From contig JBBHKE010000474.1 in assembly GCA_037447655.1 (NCBI GenBank), forward strand, positions 1 to 64,000: a stretch of 64,000 nt of DNA, given 5' to 3'. Below are positions 49,101 through 64,000 of this stretch, piece after piece. Position 1 is the stretch's first letter, and each line of letters opens with the position of its first letter. The translations under genes and the position numbers were made by a program. Origin of the DNA: Zygnema cylindricum (lineage: Eukaryota; Streptophyta; Zygnematophyceae; Zygnematales; Zygnemataceae). A model generated the notes under the pieces. The model saw only the letters and a list, made by a program, of their open reading frames with translations. It did no database searches and was not told where the DNA came from.

Positions 49101-52100
49101 TTACCATCGTGAAAGCGTTTCTACAGCTATTAAGAGTTACCCTGCTTGAAGAATTGCTTGTCATACAATTTACCAATGACCTGCAAGACCAATAGGCATG
49201 CCATCCAGTCAATATCAACAAGAGAAATCCCCTCCTCTCCACTCCCCTCCCCCTCGCCTTCCCCCGCTCTCCCTCTTTCTCTCTCTTACTCTGGCTTCTC
49301 TGCATCTCTCTCCATCTCTCTCCATCTCTCCCCATCCTTAAAAACTTACAAGGAAATAGTCTTTTGGATACATGCCATATAATAGTTTTACAGAGTAAAA
49401 TGTGAAAAACACATGTTACTCAAATATGTTACGACAAGAAAATCAGGTGAAAGAGCTTACAAGTAGTGGAGAAATAACTTACATGTGTGACACCTGTGTC
49501 GCTGCCCAGCCGCAGTTAAAAACTGCTGCAAAGAAACTGTAACTGACGGTACGGACAAAGCTCGAAGAAAAGCCCGTAATCATACAGACCAGACAGCCTC
49601 CAAAAACGGACGAAAATGAAAGGGCAACCAACAAAGAGCCTCCGGCATGCCAAAGCTTAAAATGGCCAAAGTTATCAATCTGCAGAACCAGACAAATTTT
49701 TTTTTTTACAACAACGAACTTTTCCCAAAATAATGCACAGGCATTACAATCTTTTCACCAGTTTCACATCGGACTGTCACTAAAATGCGGTCATGATTTA
49801 ACAGTCTTGATGACCACCTATGGAAATAACTGACGGACCAAAAAATCTGGGAATTATTATTTTATATCTCCCAGGTATATTACAACAGCAAACTTGATTA
49901 ACAGTGGGAAAAAAAATAAAAATCAACACATAATTTTCACTAGGTTTTTCTGTCTGGTCTGCAACAAGATTAAAACTAAACTTTGCATGTGGACATATCC
50001 ATACTTCTCTAGAATGGATATGAAACTTTGTGCTGACCATATCAAGACCTTAGCTCCCTATGCCTATGTTTTGCAATGTGGCTCATTTTAGGCCACTAAC
50101 AAAATAGTGTTATCAATACTAATTTATGATGTTGGGTCAAAAATGCACTCACTCGAATTCGACTGATTAACTCTTATAGTGATGGGCAGTGTAGTAAACT
50201 TGCTGATGGTATGCTGTCAAAGGAACTGAAGTTCTGCTTTGCTTTAGGAAGACATTGTTTACATTATGTTACTCAAAAGGAATTCAAAAAAACAAGAAAA
50301 CCAGTCGGTGCAAATAGAGACTTTAACCGTACCTCCAGTGACTCAAAGTAGGAAGGAAAGATACTAATATAGCTTTATAATACACAGTGAGGTCATGAGT
50401 TACTAGACAGGGAAAGCTTCCCCAATTGTCTTCATGGCTCTCAAATGTGTTAACTGGTTGAAAAATCGGGACAAACTCAACATACTTCAGTAGACCAAAC
50501 ACTAAAGTTGAAGAAACAAAAAATCGAGTCTTTAAAGTGCAAGGGTTACCTCCTTCTCCCTAACATCCACACTCTTCCCCCCCCCTCCCTCCTCACCACT
50601 TCCTTCCGACCATCCTCCCTTGTAATTTTTCATCCTAAAAATATTGATTACCTTAAAATGTAACCGTCTTGGAATAAGAAATTGACTAATATGTTTTGTT
50701 TTCGATCAGTACGGCTCTAGCGATATTCATCTTCAACAATCCTGAAAGTACACCATGAATTACTACTAGCATTAAGAAATGCATACCACAGGGTTCATTT
50801 TAATGTTGTAAATTCTAATTTAGGAACGTGGACAATTTGAGACCACTTACCGAATTAGTGTTAAGAAATTAGCACTATCTTGGGTTCAGAGACCAGAAAC
50901 AACCGGCGCTGAGTTAATATAATTAACCATAATAGCAATTCACGGTGTACTCAGTGATAGTGAAAAATGTGGATAAAATGTGGATATTCCTTGTTCCATT
51001 GCAGCAATTCCACTATTGGACATAATGTTTGCGGCAATGTGAATTTGGCAGCACAATCATGAATCCTATAGACACCAAAAAAAACCAGGATCTGCATTAC
51101 CAATTCATATTTAAGGTCAAATTCGGGGGAAAATAAGGGACTCCAAAACTGAAGCAAGTGCCACTCACCAACCTGCCAACGATCAAAGTCGCGACCGCAT
51201 CAGCAAATTGACCAGCCATCATTACCGCCGCAGCCTCTCTGCATTCCGAGCCAAAAAAAGAAACAAAAATATTCCATTATTACAGACAAGCAAGATTCTT
51301 ACCACTATGTTAACGGAAACCAGAGTTGAAACCGGATGCAGTTCTTAACAGGTGGTTCAGAATTGTCCACGTCATTTGTATTGGAAACAGAATGATTTAC
51401 ACTAAAACATACCTCATATTAATACATTCTAAACACTAATAGCGATTCAGGATGTACAATGAAAAGCAAACTTTGTAGGTTGTCTAAATCTTTCCTCCCC
51501 GTATTCAACATAATTTGTTTAAAATGTAAGTAGTATGTGTATAAAAGCTAGTATTCACCAGACTTTTTTCTACGCAGAGGGAGTGTAAAGAGACAAAGGC
51601 TGTCCACACAAAACTTGTTGACTACTTAGGAAAGAATACTAAGTCTTGTGCCAATATAAAAATTGCGCACCAAAAATTATGCATATACTCCAGAGTGACT
51701 ATTATTCAATTCATAGTTTCATAACTTTAGTTTCCTGACTTTGAGCTTGTGCCAAATAATCTTGCAAAAACTTCCCGATTATTGCAAGCACGTATTCTCT
51801 AAAACGCAGAACAAAAATCAAACATGATGTTTCATTTTTTTTTTACCTTGGACTTAAACCGATGTCTGTCAAAAAAATTAGAAGATATGTGAACCAACAA
51901 GCAGCTGTCAAGTCGTTCAACATATGACCAACACCATAAGCAGCAACAGTCTTCCGACAAGGAACTCCTTTCCCAACTCCCATGGCTTCCTTCTCCTCCT
52001 CCTCCTCCTCCTCGCATGTAATGTCTTGAAAGGAATTCAAAACAGGAATTGAAGGAGAGTCTGGTAGTTCCACATAGTCACCACAAGATGTGGCTTGAGA

Positions 52101-52133
52101 GCCAAAAAAGTCGGTTGATTCAGCTATGGCCAT
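43131..52133 (-). CDS. MFSD12-like major facilitator transporter
   Basis: This is a twelve-helix MFS membrane protein. The 12 exons are 52133-51847, 51238-51169, 49679-49483, 49180-49105, 48881-48798, 47783-47704, 47282-47159, 46489-46430, 45503-45453, 45057-44899, 44059-43927 and 43630-43131, 1821 nt, 606 aa. Family signatures in order are YGVGHMLNDLTAACWFTYLL, MMAGQFADAVATLIVGRL, CGWAATQVSHMSLVNCMTS, SCRNAFTMVANLGLYGIAY, YYQVAVVYMLTRLATNVSQ and NLSGCAFVYGSLSFLDKLAC. The animal homologue MFSD12 imports cysteine into lysosomes and melanosomes; the plant substrate is unknown to me. An acidic glutamate run precedes the first helix, and the last roughly 115 residues are a polar, charged tail. 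Introns carry several MITEs and one hAT-like MITE. The short exons 46489-46430 and 48881-48798 were found by family pattern plus phase. Confidence 0.9.
44269..44428. mobile_element. TA-type MITE in transporter intron (degenerate)
   Basis: The left end TACACCTTTCGTCCCTATCAG with AGTTAATAA and the right end TTAACACTAAATCGCTCTAAC resemble MITE-A/B termini. It lies in the intron 44060-44898. Boundaries are approximate. Confidence 0.5.
44447..44563. mobile_element. Second TA-type MITE in the same transporter intron
   Basis: The left end GTAGAACATGAATCGTTACA with AGTGTTAAG and the right end ACACTAATAACGGTTACAGT followed by GTA are inverted counterparts. It sits about 20 bp from the preceding copy. 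Confidence 0.55.
48133..48484. mobile_element. hAT-like MITE with 8-bp target duplication in transporter intron
   Basis: The 352-bp element begins AAGTGTTGCGTATTGG and ends CGATATGCAACACTA, with perfect 8-bp flanking repeats CCAAATTG at 48125-48132 and 48485-48492. The termini match the TAGTGTTGGG ends of the element at 1432-1792, and the interior again has ATATATCGATTCC and CGATAATCG words. It has no coding capacity and lies in the intron 47784-48797. Confidence 0.83.
50838..50949. mobile_element. TA-type MITE remnant in transporter intron
   Basis: The left end ACCACTTACCGAATTAGTGT is opposed by the right end CCATAATAGCAATTCACGGTG followed by TA at 50929-50951. A similar solitary right end (TTATAGTGATGGGCAGTGTA) lies at about 50175-50194, and another (CACTAATAGCGATTCAGGAT) at about 51434-51453, all in introns of the transporter gene. 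Confidence 0.5.
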
Positions 52134-52753
52134 AAATTAACTTTTATAGTTTTAAATCAAGGAACGGTTAGAAACGGTTAGAGTGGAGGAATAAATAGCA
52201 TATTGAAAAAAAATTGAAGTTCAATGAAGAAGCAAGAATCGATAATCTCCAGTCAAAATTGTCACTAATCTTGTAAGAATTGACATGTGATGGGTGTAAA
52301 CTAAGTAACAAACATCAGATTTGAATGACCGGTACAGAACCACAAAATGGCATCTCACGTTGGCGGCTTCTTCGAAGAAATTACGATTTGGGTACAGATT
52401 GTCGCACGGTTTTTTACTTTTTTCAGTTTTTGACACGAACTTCTGTACCTTTATGTACTGTAGCGATGTACTGATATATGATAAAAGTACATAAAAGTAC
52501 ATGTAAGTACAGTGCATATTTGTCGTTCTGTAAAGTACATGGCCTCTACGGCTTTCCCTATGTGGCTTTTTTGCGTAGTCCAAATGTGCGAAAATGTTTG
52601 GGAACGCTATATCAAGTTCAAATGTCCTTTATGAGCCTTTGTATGCTTTTCTTGTCGTTTCCGCATACTTGGTGTTTCGATATTCCTTCATCCACCTTCC
52701 GCTCCTAGGGCTGTTTATGGTATACCTTCCGTCTCTCTCCTGTACAAGCAGCC
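52134..52753. promoter_or_regulatory. Head-to-head spacer, candidate bidirectional promoter
   Basis: Only 620 bp separate the start codon of the MFSD12-like gene (52133, minus) from that of ELP3 (52754, plus), so both promoters and leaders must share it. 52331-52743 contains about ten GTAC tetramers, including AAAAGTACATAAAAGTACAT near 52482-52501. GTAC is the core site for plant and algal SBP-domain factors, so a regulatory role is possible but inferred. Confidence 0.5.
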
Positions 52754-57824
<5,071 letters not shown>

Positions 57825-59572
57825 CAGATTGAGAAGGGTGGCATCGGAAGTAGATTTACTGTATGTCAACTGAGGAGCTTTTTGAGATGTAAACTTTTCA
57901 CAGAGCAGGCGTACTTTTATAGAGCACTTCCTACTCTACGTCACGGTGACAGCTGAAATAATGTCTAGATGTTTCTTATGCTATCTAGCTGAATTCAGTA
58001 GACGACTGGAAAAGGCTAAAGCGGGGCATTGTATGCAAATAAATGGAGCCATTCTGGCATTGAAAAGAAAAAGGGAAAAAGGTGGAGCTAATCTGAAGCT
58101 GTGGAATGTGGACGACTTCGTAGTTGTCTCTTGTTTGTGCTTATTTGTGCTTGTCTTGTTGTATTGTCATGGAAACGATATTTCTTTTGAATGGATGTAA
58201 TAGAGCAAGATTTGTTGTTTGTATTTGATTACAATATCGGCGCCAAAACTGCTGCCATGACTGTTGGATCTGTAGACCAGAGAATTGATAGATATTTTTC
58301 TGTTCCAGCCACATTTTAAGGTGAAGGATACTTCGGAATGAAGATTTTGAACATTACATTTAATGTGCCTTTTCAAGAAGAAAAGATGATGATTGTGGGA
58401 AATAACTTAGTTAAGCTGAACAGCTTCTATTGATTCCTGGTATGCTTTGTTTGTATTATGTACTTGTTTTTGAAGTATGAGTTTACCTTAACGCTCGACA
58501 GACAGGTTCTGCTTCGGAAAGCCTTGACAGATTCAGGGTAACGGTCATTCACTGCATTGCAGTGTGTCATAAGGAATGTTATCTTCTGAAAACCTGAAAT
58601 GGATTAGACCGTGAATATACGAGTAAAGATAATGGGTGGGCAAACCTGTTTGGCTGTATAATTTAGCTTTGGCTCTTAGTAAGCCTGCGCTCATCCAGAC
58701 AAAGACGATTCCCATTCAGCAGTTCAGCGATTCTTCGAGATGCCAAACAAATGGAAATTTACTATTGCAAATAGTATTTCATGTAAACGTTGTGGACCAC
58801 TGGAGTCCACGATGTACAGAAATACGCAAGTCGTATGAAAATCTTAAAATCTCGAGTTTCTTGAAAAAAGCATGGAAACGCCAAGCTACGGCGTACTATA
58901 CTCGTATTTAACCTTGAAAAAATTATAACAAAACACCTACACTACAAATTCTCTGGACATAGCGTTTCCACGCAATTTTGCACTTCTGAATTACAGTATA
59001 GCCTGGACGGCACTGTATTTTATCAACGCTATTTGAGAACTTTGGTGCTTGACCTGATTTGGCGTTCCGAGTCTTCGGTTAACAACCAAAGTTACCAAAT
59101 ATCTTTAACTTGCTTCAATTTGGCCGCACGTTTACCGGTGGGCAACCATTCAGTAGTAGTAGTTCGGCACCCTACTGAATAAACTTTAGCAAGAAGAGCT
59201 TAATAAGCTCTTGTTTTCCTTTCTGTTCTTGTTTTTTTTTCTGCTCTTGTTTGTTAACTTCTTTTACAATTTTGTTGTTCTTAAAACCTTACGTTCGTAG
59301 TTTTGAGAGGTGAGTAATACTTCTTACATGCTTGTGATTTTTGCCATGTTATATGTTTTAAGCCACTTCTAAAGCAGTTTAGTGTCATCGAACTAAAAAA
59401 TGATTAACTTGATTGCATTTTTTTGCATATGTTGTCAGTCTAAATGTTTCGTCTTTTTTGGCGAGTTGGAGTGATTCATGAAAAATGATATGCGTGCTTC
59501 CGCTTTAATGTCATTTATGATTGATGACGTCATTTTCATTTTTAAATTGCAGGAATTCCGGTTGCTTCAATA
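57825..59572. other. Spacer and villin 5-prime leader
   Basis: The left part holds the ELP3 3-prime UTR. A short palindromic repeat copy lies near 58870-58998. A T/C-rich stretch at about 59200-59300 followed by GAGAG/GTGAGT at 59309 suggests a leader exon ending there. The acceptor TTGCAG/GAATTC at 59552 would close a leader intron (59310-59552) just before the villin start codon. No other gene is seen. Confidence 0.5.
58870..58998. repeat. Small palindromic interspersed repeat, copy 3
   Basis: CATGGAAACGCCAAGC at the left faces GACATAGCGTTTCCACGCAA at the right, followed by TTTTGCACTTCTGAATTAC. The right block matches the copies at 22.8 and 38.26 kb. Confidence 0.45.
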
Positions 59573-62500
59573 ATGTCGCAGATTAACATCAAGGAGTTGG
59601 ATCCTGCTTTTCAGGCTCTTGGCAGCCCAAAAGCGTAAGTTTTGTCTATAAAATTTGAATAATGCTGTTGTCCAACAGCATAATACAAGTAATGATTTGG
59701 TTTCCCTCGGTTTCTTTATCTTTCATTGCGGAGCTTATGTTTACAGTCCTGCAAATAATTTTATAAGCGCATTTACCAAGCACTATTTCATTTTTCTGAA
59801 ATATTTTTGCAAATTAGCAAGTGGATGTATCTAACATGGGAGGAAGCCGTCTGAGTCGGAAGGTTTTTTTTTTTTTCTATTTTTTTTTGGCAGAGGTATT
59901 GAGATTTGGCGTATTGAAAAGCTCACTGTAGTCAGTCTACCCAAGGCTGATTATGGGAAATTTCACACTGGTGATTCTTACATTGTTCTAAAGGTGCTAC
60001 ATTTTCCTCTCAGATTTAGCTGAAGTTGTAGCTAAATTTCTTGCCTCTTTGAGTTCGTGCATATGCATTTTCCATTTTATTTTGTAACAAATAAAACCAA
60101 TGTGTCCCATATGTTCTGACAAAGACATGTTTTTTGGTTTTGCAGACAAATGCATTGAAGTCAGGCGGTTTCTCATTTGCAATACATTTTTGGCTTGGAA
60201 AGGAGACAAGCCAGGTGCGGGCACTGTTATCAATCCCGCTCTTCAAACTCTCTCCTTCAAAAAGAACTAAAAAATAGATTGTGATGAACCGGGCTTATTT
60301 TCTTTCAGCTGATTTATTTGCTTCAGTTCCAAGGAGACACCAATGTGCCATAACTTCAACACCGCTCCTGTCGAGAAAGAGAAACAGGTTCACGATATTG
60401 ACTAGCCTGCTTGTTTTTGAACAGGATGAAGCCGGTACTGCTGCTATCAAGACAGTGGAGCTGGATGCCTTTCTCGGTGGAAAAGCAACTCAGTATAGGG
60501 AGGTACAGGGTCATGAGTCGGACCTGTTTTTATCATACTTTAGACCCTGCATTATCGCTCTACCAGGGGGAGTGGCCACAGGATTCAAGCCTCCGACAGA
60601 GTTGCAGAAGGAAACTCGGCTGTATCAAGTAAAGGGTCAACGTTTTGTTCGTGTTAGACAGGCATGTGACCGCCATTCCCTCCTCGTCATATTTTCACCA
60701 GGATTACATCCATTTTTTGTTGTTCTGGTTCTTGCTCCTTATAATTCTGTGAAAAATGATTCATGTCAACGCATCACTTCTGGCATTTTACAATCGGTTT
60801 AATTGGGTAAAAGCGCTCTTTTCAAAAATCAATCATAATGGATGTATGAATAGTCTTAAAGGCTTTAAAGTTTGACTTCAAGTGAGATCGTCAAGTTGCA
60901 CTCTATGTTTAGTTCTAATTCTATGAATTCATTTTTTTAATGGTTCCCTTACCACCTGTTCCATTTATATTTCACAATAGCAAAGACAGAATATGAGAGC
61001 AAAGATTTTTTTTTTTCCACTTTATGTAGAAATGTAAATCAGACATCACTTCTGGCATTTTACACTCGGTTTAATTGAGTAAAAAAGCGCTCTTTTCAAA
61101 AATCAATCATAATGGATGTATGAATAGTCTTGAACGCTCTAAAGTTTGAATTCAAGTGAGATCTTCAAGTTGCACTCTATGTTAAGTTCTTTTGCATGAA
61201 TCCTATGAAGTCATTTTTATAAAAGTTCCCTTACCAGTTCCATTTATATTTCACAATAGCAAAAACGGAATGTGAGAGCAAAAAAAAAAAAATCCACTTT
61301 ATGTTGACATATGAGAGCACGACGTTTAAAGTGAACTCTTTTTTTTGTCCCTTTTTTTGTCCTCTGGTTTATTCTTGCTTGTTTTATTCCAGGTGCCATT
61401 TGCTCGGACATCTTTAAGTCATTCCGATGTGTTTCTTCTTGACACCCCTGAAAAGATTTTTCAGTTCAATGGGGCAAATTGTAGCAGGACAGAGCAGGGA
61501 AAGGCTATGGAAGTCACGCAGGCATTAAAGCGTGAACATGAAGGTGGCAAATGTCCTGTCGAAATCCTAGGTGAGATTCTTGTTTTTTGTCTATTCTGAT
61601 CATGCGTTTGTAGGGCTGTTCTCATTTGCTTGTGCCGTTTGGTCAGCTCTTTTCACGATTCACTTTTCTGATCTGACTTGAAAATTCTCGCAGAGGATGG
61701 TAAAATGGGTGATGGAGCATCTGCCGAATTTTGGGCACAGTTTGGTGGTTATGCCCCTATATCCAAAAAGTCTTCTGGAGAGGATGATGTGGAGGCCAAG
61801 GTCACTCCAGCAAGACTTATCTGGTAAGTGGAGTTTATTTTTTACATTCACAGACCCTTCTGTACAACTATGTGGGTAGCTGATAAGTGGCCGGTAATTG
61901 TTTTCTTTGGAGACAGGGCTGCAAGGGATGGCCTCAAGGAGGCTCCAAGTGGTGGTCTCAAGAAAAATATGCTGGAAAGTAATAAGTGCTATTTATTGGA
62001 TTGTGGAGCTGATGTTTACGTCTGGATTGGCCGAATTTCTTCTCTGGAGGAGAGGAAGAATGCATGCACTGCAGCTGAGGTGCGCCATTTCCCTTGGTGT
62101 GACGCCAAATGATGCACTTAAATAGCGAAGCCAGCTTATTTGTGTCATTTTATGTTTACTCAGAGATCAATTGTAAGTTTTTATATAGGTGGTGCCTAGT
62201 TTGATACATTATTATGGTTTTAACGTTTTTCATTTTGGTAAATCTTTGCCCTGTTTACTTTTCATTCCTCTCATGCATGAGCATGTTCGCCTGTTTGTTT
62301 CTTCAATGTCTTTGGTGATTTCTTTGGATTTCTTTTTCTCAATCAGGATCTTATCAAACGTGAAAAGCGACCAATTTCTACTCGGATAGTTCGAGTTGCT
62401 GATCGTTATGAGACTCCCATGTTCAAATCCAATTTTGACGAATGGCCAGTTGTTCCAGTTATTGGAGAGGGTGCCAGCAGCCGCTTAAAAGGTAGCTAGA

Positions 62501-64000
62501 TGATTTTTCGGTGTGCTATTGGCTGTAGTTTGTGTTGACTATCTGATTGTTTTGATTTTTTGAAGCAAAGTTGCTTGTTGACTCATGGAAGGTTGTTGGA
62601 TCTATCTTACTTGGAATTCGCTACAAAGAATTTGATGATTCTCTTATTTGCTGGGTGTTATTTTCGGTACAGGGATGTTAAAACAGGCTGGTGTAGTGGA
62701 TGTGAAAGCCATGGCTAAGGGAACCTCTGCAACTGCAGAGCCATCTCCTCTCCCCCCTTTGACAGACATATCCGGAAAGATTGATGTAATATACATTTCT
62801 TTTACCTTGTTGTTTGTGTTACCAGAACTCCTTATGTTTTTTTTTTCTGTAGGTTGCAAATCAGTGTTTTTTGTGGTTTCTCAGTTGAAATGATCGAACT
62901 GGTGGTAAACATTTGTGGGTGTGTATTTTGCCCCCTTCTTCTAGTGCTCTCTTCACAGCATAAGCAACCTATAGCAATGCATCATTCGCGCTCCCTATTT
63001 ATGCCCATGCAGGTATGGCGAGTTGATGGGAAGGATAAAACTCCTGTTCCTTCTGCAGAAATTGGCAAGTTCTACAGTGGAGATTCCTACATTGTGCAGT
63101 ACACATATCCTAAGGAACGCAAAAATGAGTACCTTGTTTTTTTCTGGTTGGGAAAGAAAAGCACACAGGTTCGTGTTATTTTTTTGCCGGTTTCGTTATT
63201 TGCACATTCAACTTAACATGTATAGGGTGTCACAGGCTTACTCTATTTTTGAGGGTTGGATTCGCACTCATGTCTGTGTGATGCGAGATGCCCTTGTGTA
63301 TACAGAGGATTTTCTGTTAGCCTCACTATGCTGTGCTTGGGTTCTAATTAAACCTCGAAACCTGTAGGAAGCGAGAGGTGCTGCTGCTATTCTTGCTACA
63401 AAAATAGCGGAAAAACTTCGCGGCCAGCATATTCTTGTAAGTTATTTCACCAAGCTACTGGAAAGTATGGTATTTTCAGTCTTACATTGTTTGCTACTTG
63501 CACATTGGATCGAACAACTGACCCTTCAATCGTTTCCTGGTCTAATGTCAATTGTGAATAGTCCAAGATTATGGGGCAAGCCAACTTGGTTGAATTGCAC
63601 CGAATTCATCTATGATTTTGACAATTCATTTACTAGCTATTGATCGTGGGTTTCAATCTTTCTCTCAAAACCTCTGAACATCATGGGTCTTTTAAATTTT
63701 ATATATCCAACCTTGACTCATCTTCTACCCTCTTTTCTGAAAGGTGGGAATACAATTGATGAAGATCACAATTGTCCTGTAAGCTGCATGGTTCTTAAAA
63801 GATCAATTAATGTATGCTTAGAGCTGTTCACATTCAATAGTTAGTGATTCTGGCTTGCTTGGATTAAATTCCAGTATATAATATGATTACCTTAGTCGAC
63901 TATCTTAGAAGTACTTAGTGTGGTTAAAGAATGCACTCGACAGTTAATCAAAATTGAGGAGCATTTAAACATTAGACAAGTAGTGCTGAACGTTTTTGAC
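59573..64000 (+). CDS. VLN: Villin/gelsolin-family actin-binding protein (partial, 3-prime end beyond window)
   Basis: Villins bundle, cap and sever actin filaments in the cytoplasm. The exons present are 59573-59634, 59894-59993, 60146-60214, 60425-60661, 61393-61570, 61694-61823, 61917-62079, 62347-62491, 62673-62785, 63013-63168 and 63368-63436, giving 474 codons. Gelsolin repeat 1 starts at about residue 21 ([39 protein letters not shown]). Repeat 2 contains [16 protein letters not shown] and [16 protein letters not shown]. Repeat 3 contains [18 protein letters not shown]. Repeat 4 opens with [13 protein letters not shown] and [13 protein letters not shown]. Repeats 5-6 and the headpiece must lie to the right; no further exon is clear in 63437-64000, which I take as intron. 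The intron after 60661 has a GC donor. Confidence 0.95.
60772..61303 (+). repeat. Tandem duplication of about 272 bp in a villin intron
   Basis: Copy one starts CATCACTTCTGGCATTTTAC at 60772 and copy two starts with the same word at 61044. They share AAAGCGCTCTTTTCAAAAAT, AATGGATGTATGAATAGTC and TTTATATTTCACAATAGC in order. Identity is high with a few indels, so the duplication is fairly recent. It lies wholly in the intron 60662-61392. Confidence 0.9.

Noticed and set aside
60661..60670. GT donor at 60666 (GGCAT/GTGACC) as the villin splice site
   Set aside because: It would leave phase 1 and disrupt the conserved VRVRQVPFAR junction, whereas GC at 60662 keeps phase 0.

Overview
The window is nuclear DNA of a streptophyte (a green plant or one of its algal relatives). 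The evidence is a plastid-type starch branching enzyme, a plant villin, a RINGLET homeobox-DDT protein and a U-box/armadillo ubiquitin ligase, all cut by many short GT-AG introns. Short introns, moderate AT richness and abundant small transposons would suit a non-flowering lineage (bryophyte, lycophyte, fern or charophyte), but the species cannot be named from this sequence. All exon models were built by hand from splice sites and reading phase. Every complete model closes with a coding length divisible by three, which is strong internal support.

Layout. 1-5872 has no gene and holds transposon remnants. 5873-14537 (minus) is SBE1, starch branching enzyme class I/B, 15 exons, 826 aa. 14538-18606 is intergenic, with a CT/GA tract and a G-box upstream of SBE1. 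18607-30777 (minus) is a RINGLET (RLT) chromatin gene, 18 exons, 2193 aa. 30778-34872 is intergenic. 34873-38707 (minus) is a U-box/ARM E3 ligase, 3 exons, 668 aa. 38708-43130 is intergenic, rich in GTAC tetramers and MITEs. 43131-52133 (minus) is an MFSD12-like transporter, 12 exons, 606 aa. 52134-52753 is a head-to-head spacer. 52754-57824 (plus) is ELP3, 9 exons, 562 aa. 57825-59572 is intergenic plus a villin leader intron. 59573 onward (plus) is a villin whose first 474 codons in 11 exons are present; the gene runs off the right edge.

The genes are unrelated housekeeping and regulatory genes (starch synthesis, ISWI-linked chromatin, ubiquitination, transport, tRNA wobble modification, actin bundling). 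There is no operon-like logic. The only shared control region suggested is the 620-bp spacer between the MFSD12-like gene and ELP3.

The most informative non-genic content is mobile. Two hAT-type miniature elements have intact 8-bp target duplications (1432-1792 and 48133-48484), and a truncated relative lies at 4114-4359. A family of TA-flanked fold-back MITEs has ends resembling CACCGCCAATCGTTATTAG and at least ten recognisable ends, several of them inside introns of the transporter gene. Other structure includes a 46-bp minisatellite in an RLT intron, a 272-bp tandem duplication and a GC-AG intron in villin, long C-run/G-run hairpins, and strong enrichment of GTAC in the spacers. I found no convincing new multi-gene system, no CRISPR array, no rRNA and no tRNA.
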